NCBI GenBank assembly: GCA_015272165.1
Contig: JACYMF010000112.1
Coordinates: 1-62,578, forward strand
Length of the DNA stretch: 62,578 bases
Reading direction: 5' to 3'
DNA from: Cyanobacterium sp. T60_A2020_053
Lineage (GTDB): Bacteria > Cyanobacteriota > Cyanobacteriia > Cyanobacteriales > Cyanobacteriaceae
A program made the position numbers and the translations under genes. Of the stretch, positions 1 through 8,724 are shown piece by piece. Position 1 is the first letter of the stretch. Every line of letters begins with the position of its first letter. Under the pieces are notes generated by a model. The model was not told the origin of the DNA. It did not search any database and was given only the letters and a program-made list of their open reading frames with translations.

Positions 1-56
1 ACCTGAAACCTGAAACCTGAAACCTGAAACCTGAAACCTGAAACCTGAAACCTGAC
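1..56. repeat. ACCTGAA 7-bp tandem repeat, about 8 units
   Basis: Eight head-to-tail copies of ACCTGAA, the last one ending in C, open the window. The same CCTGAAACCTG words occur at the ends of the family C repeats (for example near 5040 and 11100), so this is probably an expanded end of such an element running in from the left. It is followed at once by the right end of a family E repeat (57-101). Confidence 0.85.
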
Positions 57-102
57 ACTTCCCCTCACCAACATACTTTTTCAGCAAACCCTAATTATAG
101 GT
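57..102. repeat. Family E repeat, right end only
   Basis: The stretch reads like the end CCCCTCACC...ACTTTTTCAGCAAACCCTA seen at 7840-7871 and 54305-54340. Only the right terminus is visible; the rest lies beyond the window edge or is replaced by the 7-bp tandem repeat. Confidence 0.7.
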
Positions 103-147
103 GTCTGAGCGGTTACAATAGCTATGGCTGATTTCTTTTTATAATAA

Positions 148-957
148 ATGTCTAATTATCGCATGACTTATCCCTTAGCTGGACAAACTATTTTAATTAC
201 TAGGGCAATGGGCGCTGCTTCGGAGTTTCGGCATTTGCTAGAGGCGAAGGGCGCTGTTGTTTTAGAGTTACCAGCTTTAGTGATTAAACCTCCTTCTAGT
301 TGGGTAGAGTTAGATCAGGCAATTATTGATATAAATAACTTTGATTGGTTAATTCTTACCAGTGCCAATGGCGTTAATTATTTTTGGCAGAGGTGGGAAA
401 AATACGGCAAAACTAAAGAAGATTTACAACATCTCAAGATTGCGGTGGTAGGTAAAAAAACCGCCCAAGTTTTGAGTAATTATGGTGTGGAAGCGGATTT
501 TATTCCCCCTGATTTTGTGGCAGATGCCATGGTGACAAATTTTCCTGATGCCTTAGTAGGATGTAAAATGCTATTCCCTAGGGTGGAAACAGGAGGACGA
601 GAAATATTAGTACAAGAGTTCTCTCAAGAAGGGGCTTGGGTGCTAGAAGTACCAGCTTATCAGTCAGGATGTCCTGATGATATTGATTCTACGGTATTAT
701 CAGCACTGGAAAATGGTATCGTTGATATTATTACCTTTGCTAGTTCTAAAACAGTGGGTAATTTTTATGATTTACTGGTAAGGGCGGAGGGCGCTGATAC
801 GGCACAATCTTTATTAGAATCTGTCGCCCTTGCTTCTATTGGACCACAAACTTCTCAAACTTGTCAAGAGTTATTCCAAAGAGTGGATGTGGAAGCGTCT
901 GAATATACGTTATCTGGTTTGGGGCGGGCGCTGGAAAATTTTGTGTCGAAAAGATAG
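148..957 (+). CDS. hemD: Uroporphyrinogen-III synthase
   Basis: A 269-residue protein that closes and inverts ring D of hydroxymethylbilane to give uroporphyrinogen III, the branch point for chlorophyll, haem, phycobilin and cobalamin. The HemD fold is shown by an early LAGQTILITRA segment, the ILTSANGV motif near residues 69-76 and the TFASSKTV motif near residues 196-203. Length is normal for the family. A second in-frame ATG five codons downstream (MTYPLAGQ) could be the real start. It stands alone, preceded by repeats and followed by a convergent toxin-antitoxin-like pair. GGGCGCT occurs several times in the gene. Confidence 0.88.
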   Translation: MSNYRMTYPLAGQTILITRAMGAASEFRHLLEAKGAVVLELPALVIKPPSSWVELDQAIIDINNFDWLILTSANGVNYFWQRWEKYGKTKEDLQHLKIAVVGKKTAQVLSNYGVEADFIPPDFVADAMVTNFPDALVGCKMLFPRVETGGREILVQEFSQEGAWVLEVPAYQSGCPDDIDSTVLSALENGIVDIITFASSKTVGNFYDLLVRAEGADTAQSLLESVALASIGPQTSQTCQELFQRVDVEASEYTLSGLGRALENFVSKR

Positions 958-980
958 GTGGAGGGCGCTGAATAATCATA

Positions 981-1409
981 CTACAAGTCTAAAAAAGGCC
1001 TAAAAATTACCTTTTTACCTTGAAGCTCGCCTATTTTAATTTTTTTAGCAAACGGTAAATTTCTAATACGATAACTATTGTCTTTGATCACAATAATTGC
1101 CCCAACTTGCAAAACATCTTGATGTTTTTGTAAAATGGGGTTTAATTTACTCAAAACATAATCAGGATTGGCTTTTTCTAACCGAAAAATAATCACACTG
1201 GGTAACGTATCACCGCTAAATGCTAATAATTCACCGAAATCTAAATCAAAAGTTAGAATAACTCTGTTTTCTGCTTTTGCCTTAATGACAATATCGCTAT
1301 CTGCCAGTTTCTGTAAACTTTGATCTCTAAGATGTATAGCATCATAACCATTATTGCGTAGGTTATTAATGACAGTTTGAGAAACGCCCATATCCCCTAG
1401 AAATTTCAT
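981..1409 (-). CDS. DUF5615 PIN-like protein, putative toxin
   Basis: A 142-residue protein of the DUF5615 PIN-like nuclease family. The family start MKFLGDMGVS carries an early acidic residue (Asp6), and a second acidic cluster lies in ILTFDLDFGEL. Usual family length is about 110-130, so the C-terminal tail is slightly long. The gene overlaps the upstream DUF433 gene by 4 bp, so the two are translationally coupled. DUF433/DUF5615 pairs are generally treated as VapBC-like toxin-antitoxin modules; RNase activity here is inferred, not shown. Confidence 0.75.
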   Translation of the reverse strand: MKFLGDMGVSQTVINNLRNNGYDAIHLRDQSLQKLADSDIVIKAKAENRVILTFDLDFGELLAFSGDTLPSVIIFRLEKANPDYVLSKLNPILQKHQDVLQVGAIIVIKDNSYRIRNLPFAKKIKIGELQGKKVIFRPFLDL

Positions 1410-1675
1410 GCTACTTTTTCTTCCTCATAATAATAAATTTTTTCATCCGCCAATAATGAAGCATATTTTAAAGAGGCTTGTATGTCTTCCAATTCTAAAT
1501 CAGGATATTCTCTTAAAATTTCTTCAATAGTCATATCACTGGCTAACAATTTTAAGACTAAGGTTACAGTAATGCGCATCCCTCGGATACACGCCCTTCC
1601 TCCCATGATTTCTGGGTTAAAAGTGATTCTTTCTAAAATAACTTTAGTTTTTTCCATTACTTTAGTTTTTTCCAT
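1406..1675 (-). CDS. DUF433 protein, putative antitoxin
   Basis: An 89-residue protein with the DUF433 core: ITFNPEIMGGRACIRGMRIT followed by a helix with EEILREYPDLELEDIQ, the winged-helix-like fold of VapB45-type antitoxins. It precedes and overlaps the DUF5615 gene. The N-terminus has a perfect 18-bp tandem duplication encoding MEKTKV twice, so translation could begin at 1675 or at the second ATG (1657). Likely role: neutralising the downstream PIN-like protein and autorepressing the pair (family knowledge). Confidence 0.75.
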   Translation of the reverse strand: MEKTKVMEKTKVILERITFNPEIMGGRACIRGMRITVTLVLKLLASDMTIEEILREYPDLELEDIQASLKYASLLADEKIYYYEEEKVA

Positions 1676-1741
1676 TTTTCCATCCTACTTTGCTAAACTA
1701 TACCTTCTCATTCTAGCTAATTGAAGTCTGCTAAATAAATT

Positions 1742-1892
1742 ATATCAAGTTCGGATAATCTGTTACAAACACATTATATCTTCGCTGTTTCCCCACCGTG
1801 TAATGAATTACACGGAACCAACAGTATCACGTTCAATAAATTGAACTAAAATTATTTTAATTGATTGATAAGTGATCAAACGAACTTGATAC
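1742..1892. repeat. Family B dispersed repeat (near-complete copy)
   Basis: The element is bounded by inverted ends TCAAGTTCG (1745-1753) and CGAACTTGA (1881-1889), each flanked by TA. Inside are two perfect palindromes, GTGTAATGAATTACAC and GTTCAATAAATTGAAC. Related copies lie near 6060, 22200, 30365, 35525 and 51485. There is no coding capacity. It occupies the 400-bp gap between the DUF433 gene and secA. Confidence 0.75.
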
Positions 1893-1975
1893 TAGACAAT
1901 ACAATACAATTATCAAAAGTTTAGGCACATACCCCCCTGAGATGGTAACGCCTCACCATTGTCAATTTACCTTCA

Positions 1976-2005
1976 TGATTGGACTTTTTCAGCAAACCCT
2001 AAATA
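1976..2005. repeat. Family E repeat, right end fragment
   Basis: ACTTTTTCAGCAAACCCTAA ends a degenerate copy just upstream of secA; the left part is not recognisable. The remaining 60 bp before secA should carry its promoter, but no confident boxes were assigned. Confidence 0.5.
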
Positions 2006-2072
2006 GCCTTTCACGCAAAATGATATGATGAAGAATTATATAGAAATATAGAAGAACTTATAAAAATAGAGT

Positions 2073-4892
2073 ATGTTTAAGAAAATATTTGGCGATCCCA
2101 ACGCGCGCAAACTAAAAAAAATACAACCCCTCATCGCTGATATTAATATCCTCGAAGAAGATATGCAAAAGCTCACAGATGACGAAATGAGGGCAAAAAC
2201 AGCCTCTTTCAAGGAAATGTTAGCCAAAGCCAAAAACAAAGAAGAAAGAGACGATTTACTTGATGAAATTTTACCAGAAGCCTTCGCTTTAGTCAGAGAA
2301 GCAGGGGTAAGAGTATTAGGAATGCGCCATTATGACGTGCAAATGTTAGGAGGAATTGTTTTACACACTGGACAAATTGCCGAGATGAAAACGGGGGAAG
2401 GTAAAACCCTTGTGGCTACTTTACCAGCTTATCTTAATGGTTTAACTGGTAAAGGGGTTCATGTTGTCACTGTTAACGACTATCTCGCGCGCCGTGATGC
2501 GGAATGGATGGGACAAATTCACCGCTTTCTAGGTTTAGAAGTGGGTTTGATTCAAAGTGGTATGGATTCTCCTGAAAGAAGAAAAAATTATCTCGCTGAT
2601 ATAACTTATGCCACGAATAGTGAGTTAGGTTTTGATTACCTACGGGATAATATGGCGACTTCCATTGAAGAAGTGGTCCAGCGCCCTCCCAACTACTCTA
2701 TCATTGACGAGGTGGATTCTATTTTAGTGGACGAAGCGCGCACCCCGTTAATCATTTCTGGGCAGGTAGATCGCCCCATGGAAAAATATCAACAGGCAGC
2801 CCAAATCGCTCAAATCCTTACTAGACAAAAGGAAGACGGAGACGGAGGCCATTACGAAGTGGATGAAAAAGCCAAAAGTGTCTTATTAACCGATGAAGGT
2901 TTTGCCAAAGCTGAGGAATTATTAGGGGTTGAGGATTTATACGATCAACAAAACCCTTGGGCGCATTATATCTTCAACGCTATTAAGGCTAAGGAATTAT
3001 TTGCCCGTGACGTTAACTACATCGTGCGTAATAATGAAGTGGTGATTGTGGATGAGTTTACGGGAAGGGTATTACAAGGGAGAAGATGGAGTGACGGTTT
3101 GCATCAGGCCATGGAAGCCAAAGAAGGGGTAGAAATCCAACGAGAAACCCAAACCCTCGCTAGTATAACCTATCAAAACTTTTTCCTACTGTACGAAAAA
3201 TTATCGGGTATGACAGGCACGGCAAAAACAGAGGAAACGGAATTTGAGAAGGTTTATAACCTCCAAGTTACCATTATCCCCACCAATCGCCCTAATGATC
3301 GTCATGATTTACCCGATGTAGTCTATAAAAATGAGGTGGCTAAATGGAAAGCGGTAGCGGAGGAGTGCGCTGAAATGCACGAAACTGGTCGCCCTGTCTT
3401 AGTTGGTACTACAAGCGTAGAGAAATCAGAATTATTATCTCATTTATTAAAAGAAAGAAAAATCCCCCATAATCTCCTCAATGCGCGCCCCGAAAACGTG
3501 GAGAGGGAATCAGAAATTGTCGCTCAGGCCGGGCGCAAGGGCGCTGTAACTATTGCTACTAACATGGCGGGAAGGGGTACAGATATTATTCTTGGCGGTA
3601 ACTCTGACTACATGGCGCGCCTCAAAATTCGAGAATATTTAATGCCTCAAATCGTGCGCCCAGAGGATGATAGTTTGATGGTTAACGTGGCTGGAATTGA
3701 CATGGCAAAGCGCCCTTCACCCCAAGGATTTAGCGGTAACGGTAAAGGTAAAAAAGGCAAAACATGGAAACCTAGTTCTGATATTTTCCCTTGTGAATTA
3801 TCCCCCGAAACAGAACAGGCGCTGAAAGATGTTGTTAAAATGGCAGTGGATAGCTATGGCTTACAAACCCTCTCGGAATTAGATGCTGAGGAAAAGATCG
3901 CTGTGGCGGCTGAAAAAGCGCCCGTCACCGATCCTGTTATCCTAAAAATGAGAGAAGTATATCAAATGATTCGTCGTGAATACGAAAACCTCACCAGTAC
4001 AGAACATGATATGGTAATCGATAAGGGTGGTTTACACGTCATCGGTACAGAAAGACACGAATCACGGCGTATAGACAACCAATTAAGAGGTAGAGCCGGA
4101 AGACAGGGCGATCCGGGTTCAACACGCTTCTTCTTGAGCTTAGAGGACAATTTACTGCGGATTTTCGGCGGTGATCGAGTGGCTGGGTTGATGAATGCTT
4201 TTCGAGTGGAAGAAGATATGCCCATCGAATCAGGGATGTTAACTCGTTCGTTGGAGGGCGCTCAGAAAAAGGTCGAAACCTTCTATTATGATGCTCGTAA
4301 GAGCGTTTTTGAGTATGACGAAGTGATGAATAATCAACGGCGCGCCATCTATGCCGAAAGGCGACGGGTGTTAGAAGGGCGCGATTTGAAAGACCAAGTT
4401 ATTCAATATGCTGAAAAAACTATGGATGAAATTGTCGATGCTTACGTCAATCCAGACTTACCCCCCGATGAGTGGAATTTAGAGGCATTAGTCGATAAAG
4501 CCAAAGAATTTATTTATCTCTTACAAGATATTACTGTCAAGGATTTGGAAGATATGACGGCATCGGAGATGAAAGCCTTTTTACGAGAAGAAGTCCACAA
4601 GGCTTATGATTTAAAAGAACATCAAATCGAACAAATGCAACCCGGTTTAATGCGTCAAGTGGAAAGATTTTTCATTTTGCAACAAATCGATATGTTGTGG
4701 CGTGAACATTTACAAAATATGGATGGTTTGCGCGAAGCAGTGGGATTGCGGGGTTATGGGCAAAAAGACCCTCTAGTTGAATATAAGCAGGAAGGTTATG
4801 AGATGTTTTTGGAATTGATGATCGATATTCGCCGTAATGTGGTGTACAATCTCTTTCAATTTCAACCCCAAGCACAACCCCAAGCAGTTTAA
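2073..4892 (+). CDS. secA: Preprotein translocase ATPase SecA
   Basis: A 939-residue motor ATPase that drives preproteins through SecYEG in the plasma and thylakoid membranes. Visible: the N-terminal helix MFKKIFGD, Walker [13 protein letters not shown] near residue 105, DEAD-type Walker [17 protein letters not shown] near 212, [12 protein letters not shown] (motif V region) near 505, and [16 protein letters not shown] near 670. The helical-scaffold and wing domains follow. The C-terminus ends in a Gln/Pro tail (QAQPQA) and lacks the zinc-binding Cys cluster of proteobacterial SecA. It is monocistronic, with dispersed repeats on both sides. Confidence 0.97.
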   Translation: MFKKIFGDPNARKLKKIQPLIADINILEEDMQKLTDDEMRAKTASFKEMLAKAKNKEERDDLLDEILPEAFALVREAGVRVLGMRHYDVQMLGGIVLHTGQIAEMKTGEGKTLVATLPAYLNGLTGKGVHVVTVNDYLARRDAEWMGQIHRFLGLEVGLIQSGMDSPERRKNYLADITYATNSELGFDYLRDNMATSIEEVVQRPPNYSIIDEVDSILVDEARTPLIISGQVDRPMEKYQQAAQIAQILTRQKEDGDGGHYEVDEKAKSVLLTDEGFAKAEELLGVEDLYDQQNPWAHYIFNAIKAKELFARDVNYIVRNNEVVIVDEFTGRVLQGRRWSDGLHQAMEAKEGVEIQRETQTLASITYQNFFLLYEKLSGMTGTAKTEETEFEKVYNLQVTIIPTNRPNDRHDLPDVVYKNEVAKWKAVAEECAEMHETGRPVLVGTTSVEKSELLSHLLKERKIPHNLLNARPENVERESEIVAQAGRKGAVTIATNMAGRGTDIILGGNSDYMARLKIREYLMPQIVRPEDDSLMVNVAGIDMAKRPSPQGFSGNGKGKKGKTWKPSSDIFPCELSPETEQALKDVVKMAVDSYGLQTLSELDAEEKIAVAAEKAPVTDPVILKMREVYQMIRREYENLTSTEHDMVIDKGGLHVIGTERHESRRIDNQLRGRAGRQGDPGSTRFFLSLEDNLLRIFGGDRVAGLMNAFRVEEDMPIESGMLTRSLEGAQKKVETFYYDARKSVFEYDEVMNNQRRAIYAERRRVLEGRDLKDQVIQYAEKTMDEIVDAYVNPDLPPDEWNLEALVDKAKEFIYLLQDITVKDLEDMTASEMKAFLREEVHKAYDLKEHQIEQMQPGLMRQVERFFILQQIDMLWREHLQNMDGLREAVGLRGYGQKDPLVEYKQEGYEMFLELMIDIRRNVVYNLFQFQPQAQPQAV

Positions 4893-4911
4893 AAGGGCAA
4901 AGGTTAAATAA

Positions 4912-5075
4912 AGGTGTCAGGTATCAGGTGTTAGGTATTAGGTGAAAGAATTGACAAAAAATATATCTTAATTGATTTTTTCGGTTAAATTTTTTTCTCG
5001 AATCATATCATCGTCTGAAAATTACACCTGCAACCTGAAACCTGAAACCTGCCCTTATCAGGCATTCTTGCACCT
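4912..5075. repeat. Family C dispersed repeat
   Basis: A 160-bp element starting with AGGTGTCAGGTATCAGGTG and ending with GAAACCTGCCCTTATCAGG. It is nearly identical to 10980-11140 over the central segment (AATTGACAAAAAATATATCT, then CATCGTCTGAAAATTACACC). The ends form an imperfect inverted repeat around AGGTG/CACCT. It lies between secA and cpcS and has no coding capacity. Confidence 0.75.
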
Positions 5076-5118
5076 AAATGACTATAAAATAAAATAAAAC
5101 AATATCAACTGAATAAAA

Positions 5119-5703
5119 ATGGACGGATTAAAATTTTTTCAACAAAGCGCCGGAGAGTGGAAATCCCAGCGCACGACACACCATCTCCCTTTTCGTCGTG
5201 CAGAAAGTGGCGAATCAGAAATTAAGGTAAAAAATCTTGATAAAAACGATGCCAAAATTGCTGAAATCTGTGATATGCACCAATTTGATCCAGAATTATC
5301 CGTAGGTGGTTCTTTTGTCAGTTGGGAGGGCGCTATGGCATGGGATAAAGAAGACGAAAATCATCAAGGGGAAACGGTTTTTGCCCTCATTCCCGAAGCG
5401 GATAACCCCCGTCAAGGTAAGTTATTGAGAGAGAGAGGCTACGCTGAAATTGTCCCCGTAGCAGGGGAATATTACTTGGATGATGAAGACGCTTTAATTT
5501 TAACCACTGAATACGAAACCATGACTATTTATGAGCGTTTTTGGTTTGTGAATGAAGACGTAAGACTCAGAACCAGCACAGTACAAAGATTTGGCGGTTT
5601 TAATACCGCTACTTTTTGCATTGAAACGAGGGAAAAACCAGCGCCCTCCACCCCCACCAGTAAAGAATTATTATTGGATACCCCTGCCATTACAGGGTGG
5701 TAG
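5119..5703 (+). CDS. cpcS: CpcS/CpeS-type phycobiliprotein lyase
   Basis: A 194-residue protein of the CpcS/CpeS lyase family (lipocalin-like beta barrel), which attaches phycocyanobilin to a conserved cysteine (Cys82/84 type) of phycobiliprotein subunits. Family features: the start MDGLKFFQQSAGEWKSQRTT, the strand with ESEIKV, the tryptophan pair SFVSWEGAMAWD, and the C-terminal VRLRTSTVQRFGGFNTATFC. Which of the CpcS/CpcU/CpeS subtypes it is cannot be settled by eye. psbN follows 39 bp downstream on the same strand, so the two may be cotranscribed. Confidence 0.85.
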   Translation: MDGLKFFQQSAGEWKSQRTTHHLPFRRAESGESEIKVKNLDKNDAKIAEICDMHQFDPELSVGGSFVSWEGAMAWDKEDENHQGETVFALIPEADNPRQGKLLRERGYAEIVPVAGEYYLDDEDALILTTEYETMTIYERFWFVNEDVRLRTSTVQRFGGFNTATFCIETREKPAPSTPTSKELLLDTPAITGW

Positions 5704-5742
5704 AATAGAAAATATATTATTGAAATTAATTTAACATTATCT

Positions 5743-5874
5743 ATGGATACAGCAACTTTAATTGGTTTTAGCGTCGCTATTGCCCTTGTCGTCTTAACAG
5801 GATACTCCATTTATCTCGCTTTCGGACCTCCTTCCGCTGAACTTAGCGATCCTTTTGATGATCACGAAGACTAA
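5743..5874 (+). CDS. psbN: PsbN, photosystem II assembly protein
   Basis: A 43-residue protein starting MDTATLIGFSVAIALVVLTG, with one transmembrane helix (about residues 5-27) and the conserved tail AFGPPSAELSDPFDDHED. PsbN is a thylakoid protein needed for photosystem II assembly and repair rather than a core subunit. Length is exactly typical. In many cyanobacteria psbN lies next to divergent psbH; here it follows cpcS and psbH is not in the window. Confidence 0.95.
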   Translation: MDTATLIGFSVAIALVVLTGYSIYLAFGPPSAELSDPFDDHED

Positions 5875-5924
5875 TAAATAATTGACCATGGATAATTAAG
5901 TTTTGCTGAATCAATCAGCAACAT

Positions 5925-6040
5925 TACAGCGCATTTCAGATGAGCAAATCACGTTTTTTGTTTCTCGCAAAGGCGCTAAGACGCAAAGATAATCTTTGTG
6001 ATAATCCGAAGTGTCTTTCAAGTAAATGAAGACCTTTGTA
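5925..6040. repeat. Family A MITE, 112-bp form with TA flanks
   Basis: Between TA (5925-5926) and TA (6039-6040) lies a 112-bp element starting CAGCGCATTTCAGATGAGCA with the internal direct words CTCGCAAAGGCGC and AAGACGCAAAG. It matches the 112-bp copy at 35386-35497. The right terminus has decayed (GACCTTTG rather than the usual CTGCTG). Confidence 0.75.
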
Positions 6041-6057
6041 ATTGATAAAGTTTAAGA

Positions 6058-6175
6058 CAGATTATATTAAGTCCGTTGATTACTTACAAATTAGTAATAT
6101 CAATATCTTAGTTCAATTTATTGAACGTGGTCTCGTTAGCCGTGTAATTCATTACACGGTGGGTAAATTACTGTT
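6058..6175. repeat. Family B dispersed repeat
   Basis: It contains the two diagnostic palindromes GTTCAATTTATTGAAC and GTGTAATTCATTACAC followed by GGTGGGTAAATT. It sits just upstream of the ABC permease and is open in the permease frame, which creates a false N-terminal extension. Confidence 0.7.
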
Positions 6176-6209
6176 ATTCATTGTCCATTGTCAGTTATTC
6201 TCGGATAAA

Positions 6210-7040
6210 ATGCTTAAAAAAAATCATGATTTTGACTTATCAACTTATTTATTTTATACAGGAATTATCATAACCTTATTTTTCCTTATTATTGCCTTAT
6301 CTGCTAACTTTTGGCAACATATCGGAGTAATAAAAGACCCCCTCGAATCTCTTGCTAACCCTATTCACCAAGCGCCCGATAGTCAATATTGGTGGGGAAC
6401 TACAGGACAAGGTTATGATGTATTTAGTCGCACTATTTTTGGCACTCAAACAGCTTTTAAAGTAGTAATTTTAGCCACCAGTTTAAGTTTAATTATTGGT
6501 GTGCCTTTAGGATTAGTTAGCGGTTATTTTGGGGGAAATTTAGACAAGTTTTTGTTATTTATCATGGATACAATTTACACTTTACCCGGTTTATTATTAT
6601 CCATAACTTTAGCTTTTGTGGTGGGTAGAGGCATTTTAAACGCTTCCATCGCTTTATCTATTTCTTATATTCCCCAATATTATCGAGTGGTGCGCAATCA
6701 AACTACCAGTGTGAAAAATGAATTATTTGTAGAGGCTGCCACGGCGACGGGCGCTGGTGAAGGGCGCATTTTAAGCAAATATATTTTTTTTAATGTCGTT
6801 CAAAGTATCCCCGTTTTATTTACTCTCAACACTGCTGATGCTATTCTAATCTTGGGAGGTTTAGGCTTTTTAGGTCTCGGTTTGCCCGATAATGTGCCAG
6901 AATGGGGTTATGATTTGCGCCTAGCCTTGGATGGATTACCCACAGGGATTTGGTGGACAGCATTTTTTCCCGGTTTTACCATGACATTAATGGTGACAGG
7001 TTTATCTTTATTAGGAGAGGGATTGACAAGAAATAAGTAG
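6210..7040 (+). CDS. ABC transporter permease, DppC/OppC type
   Basis: A 276-residue inner-membrane permease of the peptide/nickel ABC family. It has an N-terminal transmembrane helix, the family segment HQAPDSQYWWGTTGQGYDVF, about five further helices and the EAA loop EAATATGAGEGRILSKYIFF that docks the ATPase. The start is placed at MLKKNHDF (6210): the frame is open for 56 more codons upstream, but that stretch is a family B repeat and resembles no permease. The stop codon TAG coincides with the first bases of a family E repeat. No partner permease, ATPase or binding protein is adjacent; cyanobacterial Dpp-type subunits are often scattered. Confidence 0.85.
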   Translation: MLKKNHDFDLSTYLFYTGIIITLFFLIIALSANFWQHIGVIKDPLESLANPIHQAPDSQYWWGTTGQGYDVFSRTIFGTQTAFKVVILATSLSLIIGVPLGLVSGYFGGNLDKFLLFIMDTIYTLPGLLLSITLAFVVGRGILNASIALSISYIPQYYRVVRNQTTSVKNELFVEAATATGAGEGRILSKYIFFNVVQSIPVLFTLNTADAILILGGLGFLGLGLPDNVPEWGYDLRLALDGLPTGIWWTAFFPGFTMTLMVTGLSLLGEGLTRNK

Positions 7041-7233
7041 GTGGTGCTGAAAAAGTATTTTGGTGAGGGGATGTGGAATTTAGAATGTAGAATGTAGAAT
7101 TTAGAATTTTTGACTGGGATGAAAAAAATACAGTATTTTTAGAGAAAAAAGTCAATTTATGACACTTTTTGTTATGTATAATAGACTTTAAACCTTTATT
7201 TGACAAGCGTTATGATTTATTCAGCAGACCCTA
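7038..7233. repeat. Family E repeat, 196-bp copy
   Basis: It begins TAGGTGGTGCTGAAAAAGT and ends TTCAGCAGACCCTA, with an internal AT-rich core containing AATTTAGAATGTAGAATG. The element's first bases supply the stop codon of the upstream permease gene. Related DNA lies at 7665-7871 and 54036-54340. Confidence 0.75.
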
Positions 7234-7259
7234 AGTAAAAAGTAAAAAAGCCATATTAA

Positions 7260-7661
7260 ATGAGTAATAATTTTAATTTTCAAGTAGCTAATTTATCTCT
7301 AAATCTTCCTGATGAATGGTTAGAAAAATTGGATAAAATTGCCTTACAAAAAGAGCAAAATATAGAAGAGCTAGTAACGGATATTATTGGGCAATATTTA
7401 ACCATTGATATTGAACCACTAAAAATAGAAGAAATACTACAAAAAAATAAAGCCGTTGAAGGGCGCTTGAAAGTATTGGAAAATAAAGTATTGGAAAATA
7501 AAGATCAACAAATTGAAAAAATAGTTAATCGTTTAAGTATTTTAGAAAAATTAGTTGCCTCACTGCAAATCAATAGAAGTCTTGCTCCTGTTCAATTTAG
7601 TCAGGATTATGATGAGATTGAAGATGAACCAGACGAAATTCTCACCGATTTTTTATTATAA
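7260..7661 (+). CDS. Hypothetical protein, ribbon-helix-helix-like start plus coiled coil
   Basis: A 133-residue protein not assigned to a named family. Residues 10-47 (LSLNLPDEWLEKLDKIALQK, then a second helix) resemble a CopG-like ribbon-helix-helix with a beta strand and two helices. Residues 55-105 are a charged heptad-like coiled coil containing a short KVLEN repeat, and the C-terminus is acidic. A DNA-binding or oligomerising role is a guess. It is enclosed by family E repeats on both sides and codon use is ordinary. Confidence 0.6.
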   Translation: MSNNFNFQVANLSLNLPDEWLEKLDKIALQKEQNIEELVTDIIGQYLTIDIEPLKIEEILQKNKAVEGRLKVLENKVLENKDQQIEKIVNRLSILEKLVASLQINRSLAPVQFSQDYDEIEDEPDEILTDFLL

Positions 7662-7664
7662 GAA

Positions 7665-7871
7665 AGGCAGTCGTGAGAGCAAATTGACAATTGACCATGG
7701 ACAATTATGAGGTTTTACTATCCTAGTGTAGTGTCTATAATCTTGTGGTTTAATTAACTTTTTTCTCTAAAAATACTGTATTTTTTTCATTCCAATCAAA
7801 AATTCTAAATTCTACATTCTACATTCTAAATTCTATATCCCCTCACCAAAATACTTTTTCATCAAACCCTA
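7665..7871. repeat. Family E repeat, roughly 205 bp
   Basis: The left end is poorly defined (GTCGTGAGAGCAAATTGAC); the right end is clear (CCCCTCACCAAAATAC, then TTTTTCATCAAACCCTA). The core holds the block GAGGTTTTACTATCC shared with 22090 and 51440, and the ATTCTAAATTCTACATTC block shared in inverse orientation with 7077-7110. It fills the gap before the ABC ATPase gene. Confidence 0.7.
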
Positions 7872-7878
7872 ATTAAAT

Positions 7879-8721
7879 ATGGCAGTTATATTAAAAAACG
7901 TTAGCAAAATTTACAATCAAATTCCAGTAGTAAATGACCTTTCCTTTGAGATTAAATCAGGGGAAATATTCGGTTTATTAGGACCAAATGGTGCAGGAAA
8001 ATCCACAACTATTAAAATGTTAATAACTCTCGCTAGTGCTAGTAGTGGTATTATTGAAGTGGCTGGGTATGATGTGAGCAAAAATCCCGAACAAGTTAAA
8101 CGCAGTATTGGGGTAGTCTTACAACAAACTAGCGTAGATGGGGAGTTGACGGTATGGGAAAATTTGGAATTTCATGGCAGAATGCACCATATTCCTAACC
8201 CAGAAAGACAAGAATTAATCAATCGTTGGTTAGAATATGTGGAGTTGTCAGATCGGCGCCGTGATTTAGTCAAGACGTTATCAGGGGGCATGAAAAGACG
8301 TTTACAAATTGCACGGGCGCTATTACATAATCCACAAGTGTTATTTTTAGATGAACCTACCGTAGGATTAGACCCTCAAACTCGTCGTCGTTTGTGGGAA
8401 ATTATCAAAGATTTAAACCGTCAAGGCATGACAATTTTATTAACTACTCATTATATGGAAGAAGTGGAGTTTTTGTGTCAGAGAGTTGGTATTATTGATG
8501 CTGGTCAGCTAATTGAATTGGGTACGGTGGAGCAGTTTAAGGAAAAATATGGTCAGGGAATTATGGTAAAGCAAAAGGGCGAACGCATTGATTATGAGTT
8601 TTTTCCGACTCTTCAGGATGCTAATGAATATGTTAATCATCTTCAAGATCGCACGGGTATTATGATTCGAGCGTCTAATTTAGAAGATATTTTCGTTAAA
8701 CTTACTGGTCATCAACTTTAG
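7879..8721 (+). CDS. ABC transporter ATP-binding protein, DrrA/CcmA type
   Basis: A 280-residue ATPase with Walker A GPNGAGKST, signature LSGGMKRR, Walker B VLFLDEPTVGLDP and H-loop TTHYMEE, and a C-terminal segment of the multidrug/ABC-2 exporter ATPase kind. Such proteins energise a membrane partner with about six helices, but none is adjacent. The next gene, a lytic transglycosylase, starts 3 bp after the stop, so the two probably form an operon. The exported substrate is unknown. Confidence 0.85.
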   Translation: MAVILKNVSKIYNQIPVVNDLSFEIKSGEIFGLLGPNGAGKSTTIKMLITLASASSGIIEVAGYDVSKNPEQVKRSIGVVLQQTSVDGELTVWENLEFHGRMHHIPNPERQELINRWLEYVELSDRRRDLVKTLSGGMKRRLQIARALLHNPQVLFLDEPTVGLDPQTRRRLWEIIKDLNRQGMTILLTTHYMEEVEFLCQRVGIIDAGQLIELGTVEQFKEKYGQGIMVKQKGERIDYEFFPTLQDANEYVNHLQDRTGIMIRASNLEDIFVKLTGHQL

Positions 8722-8724
8722 TCT

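Noticed and set aside
5529-5810. Minus-strand ORF over cpcS and psbN
   Set aside because: It is antisense to two genes with clear family matches and has no recognisable domain.
6042-6209. Extra 56 codons in front of the ABC permease
   Set aside because: The stretch is a family B repeat that happens to be open in frame; the permease similarity begins at MLKKNHDF (6210).
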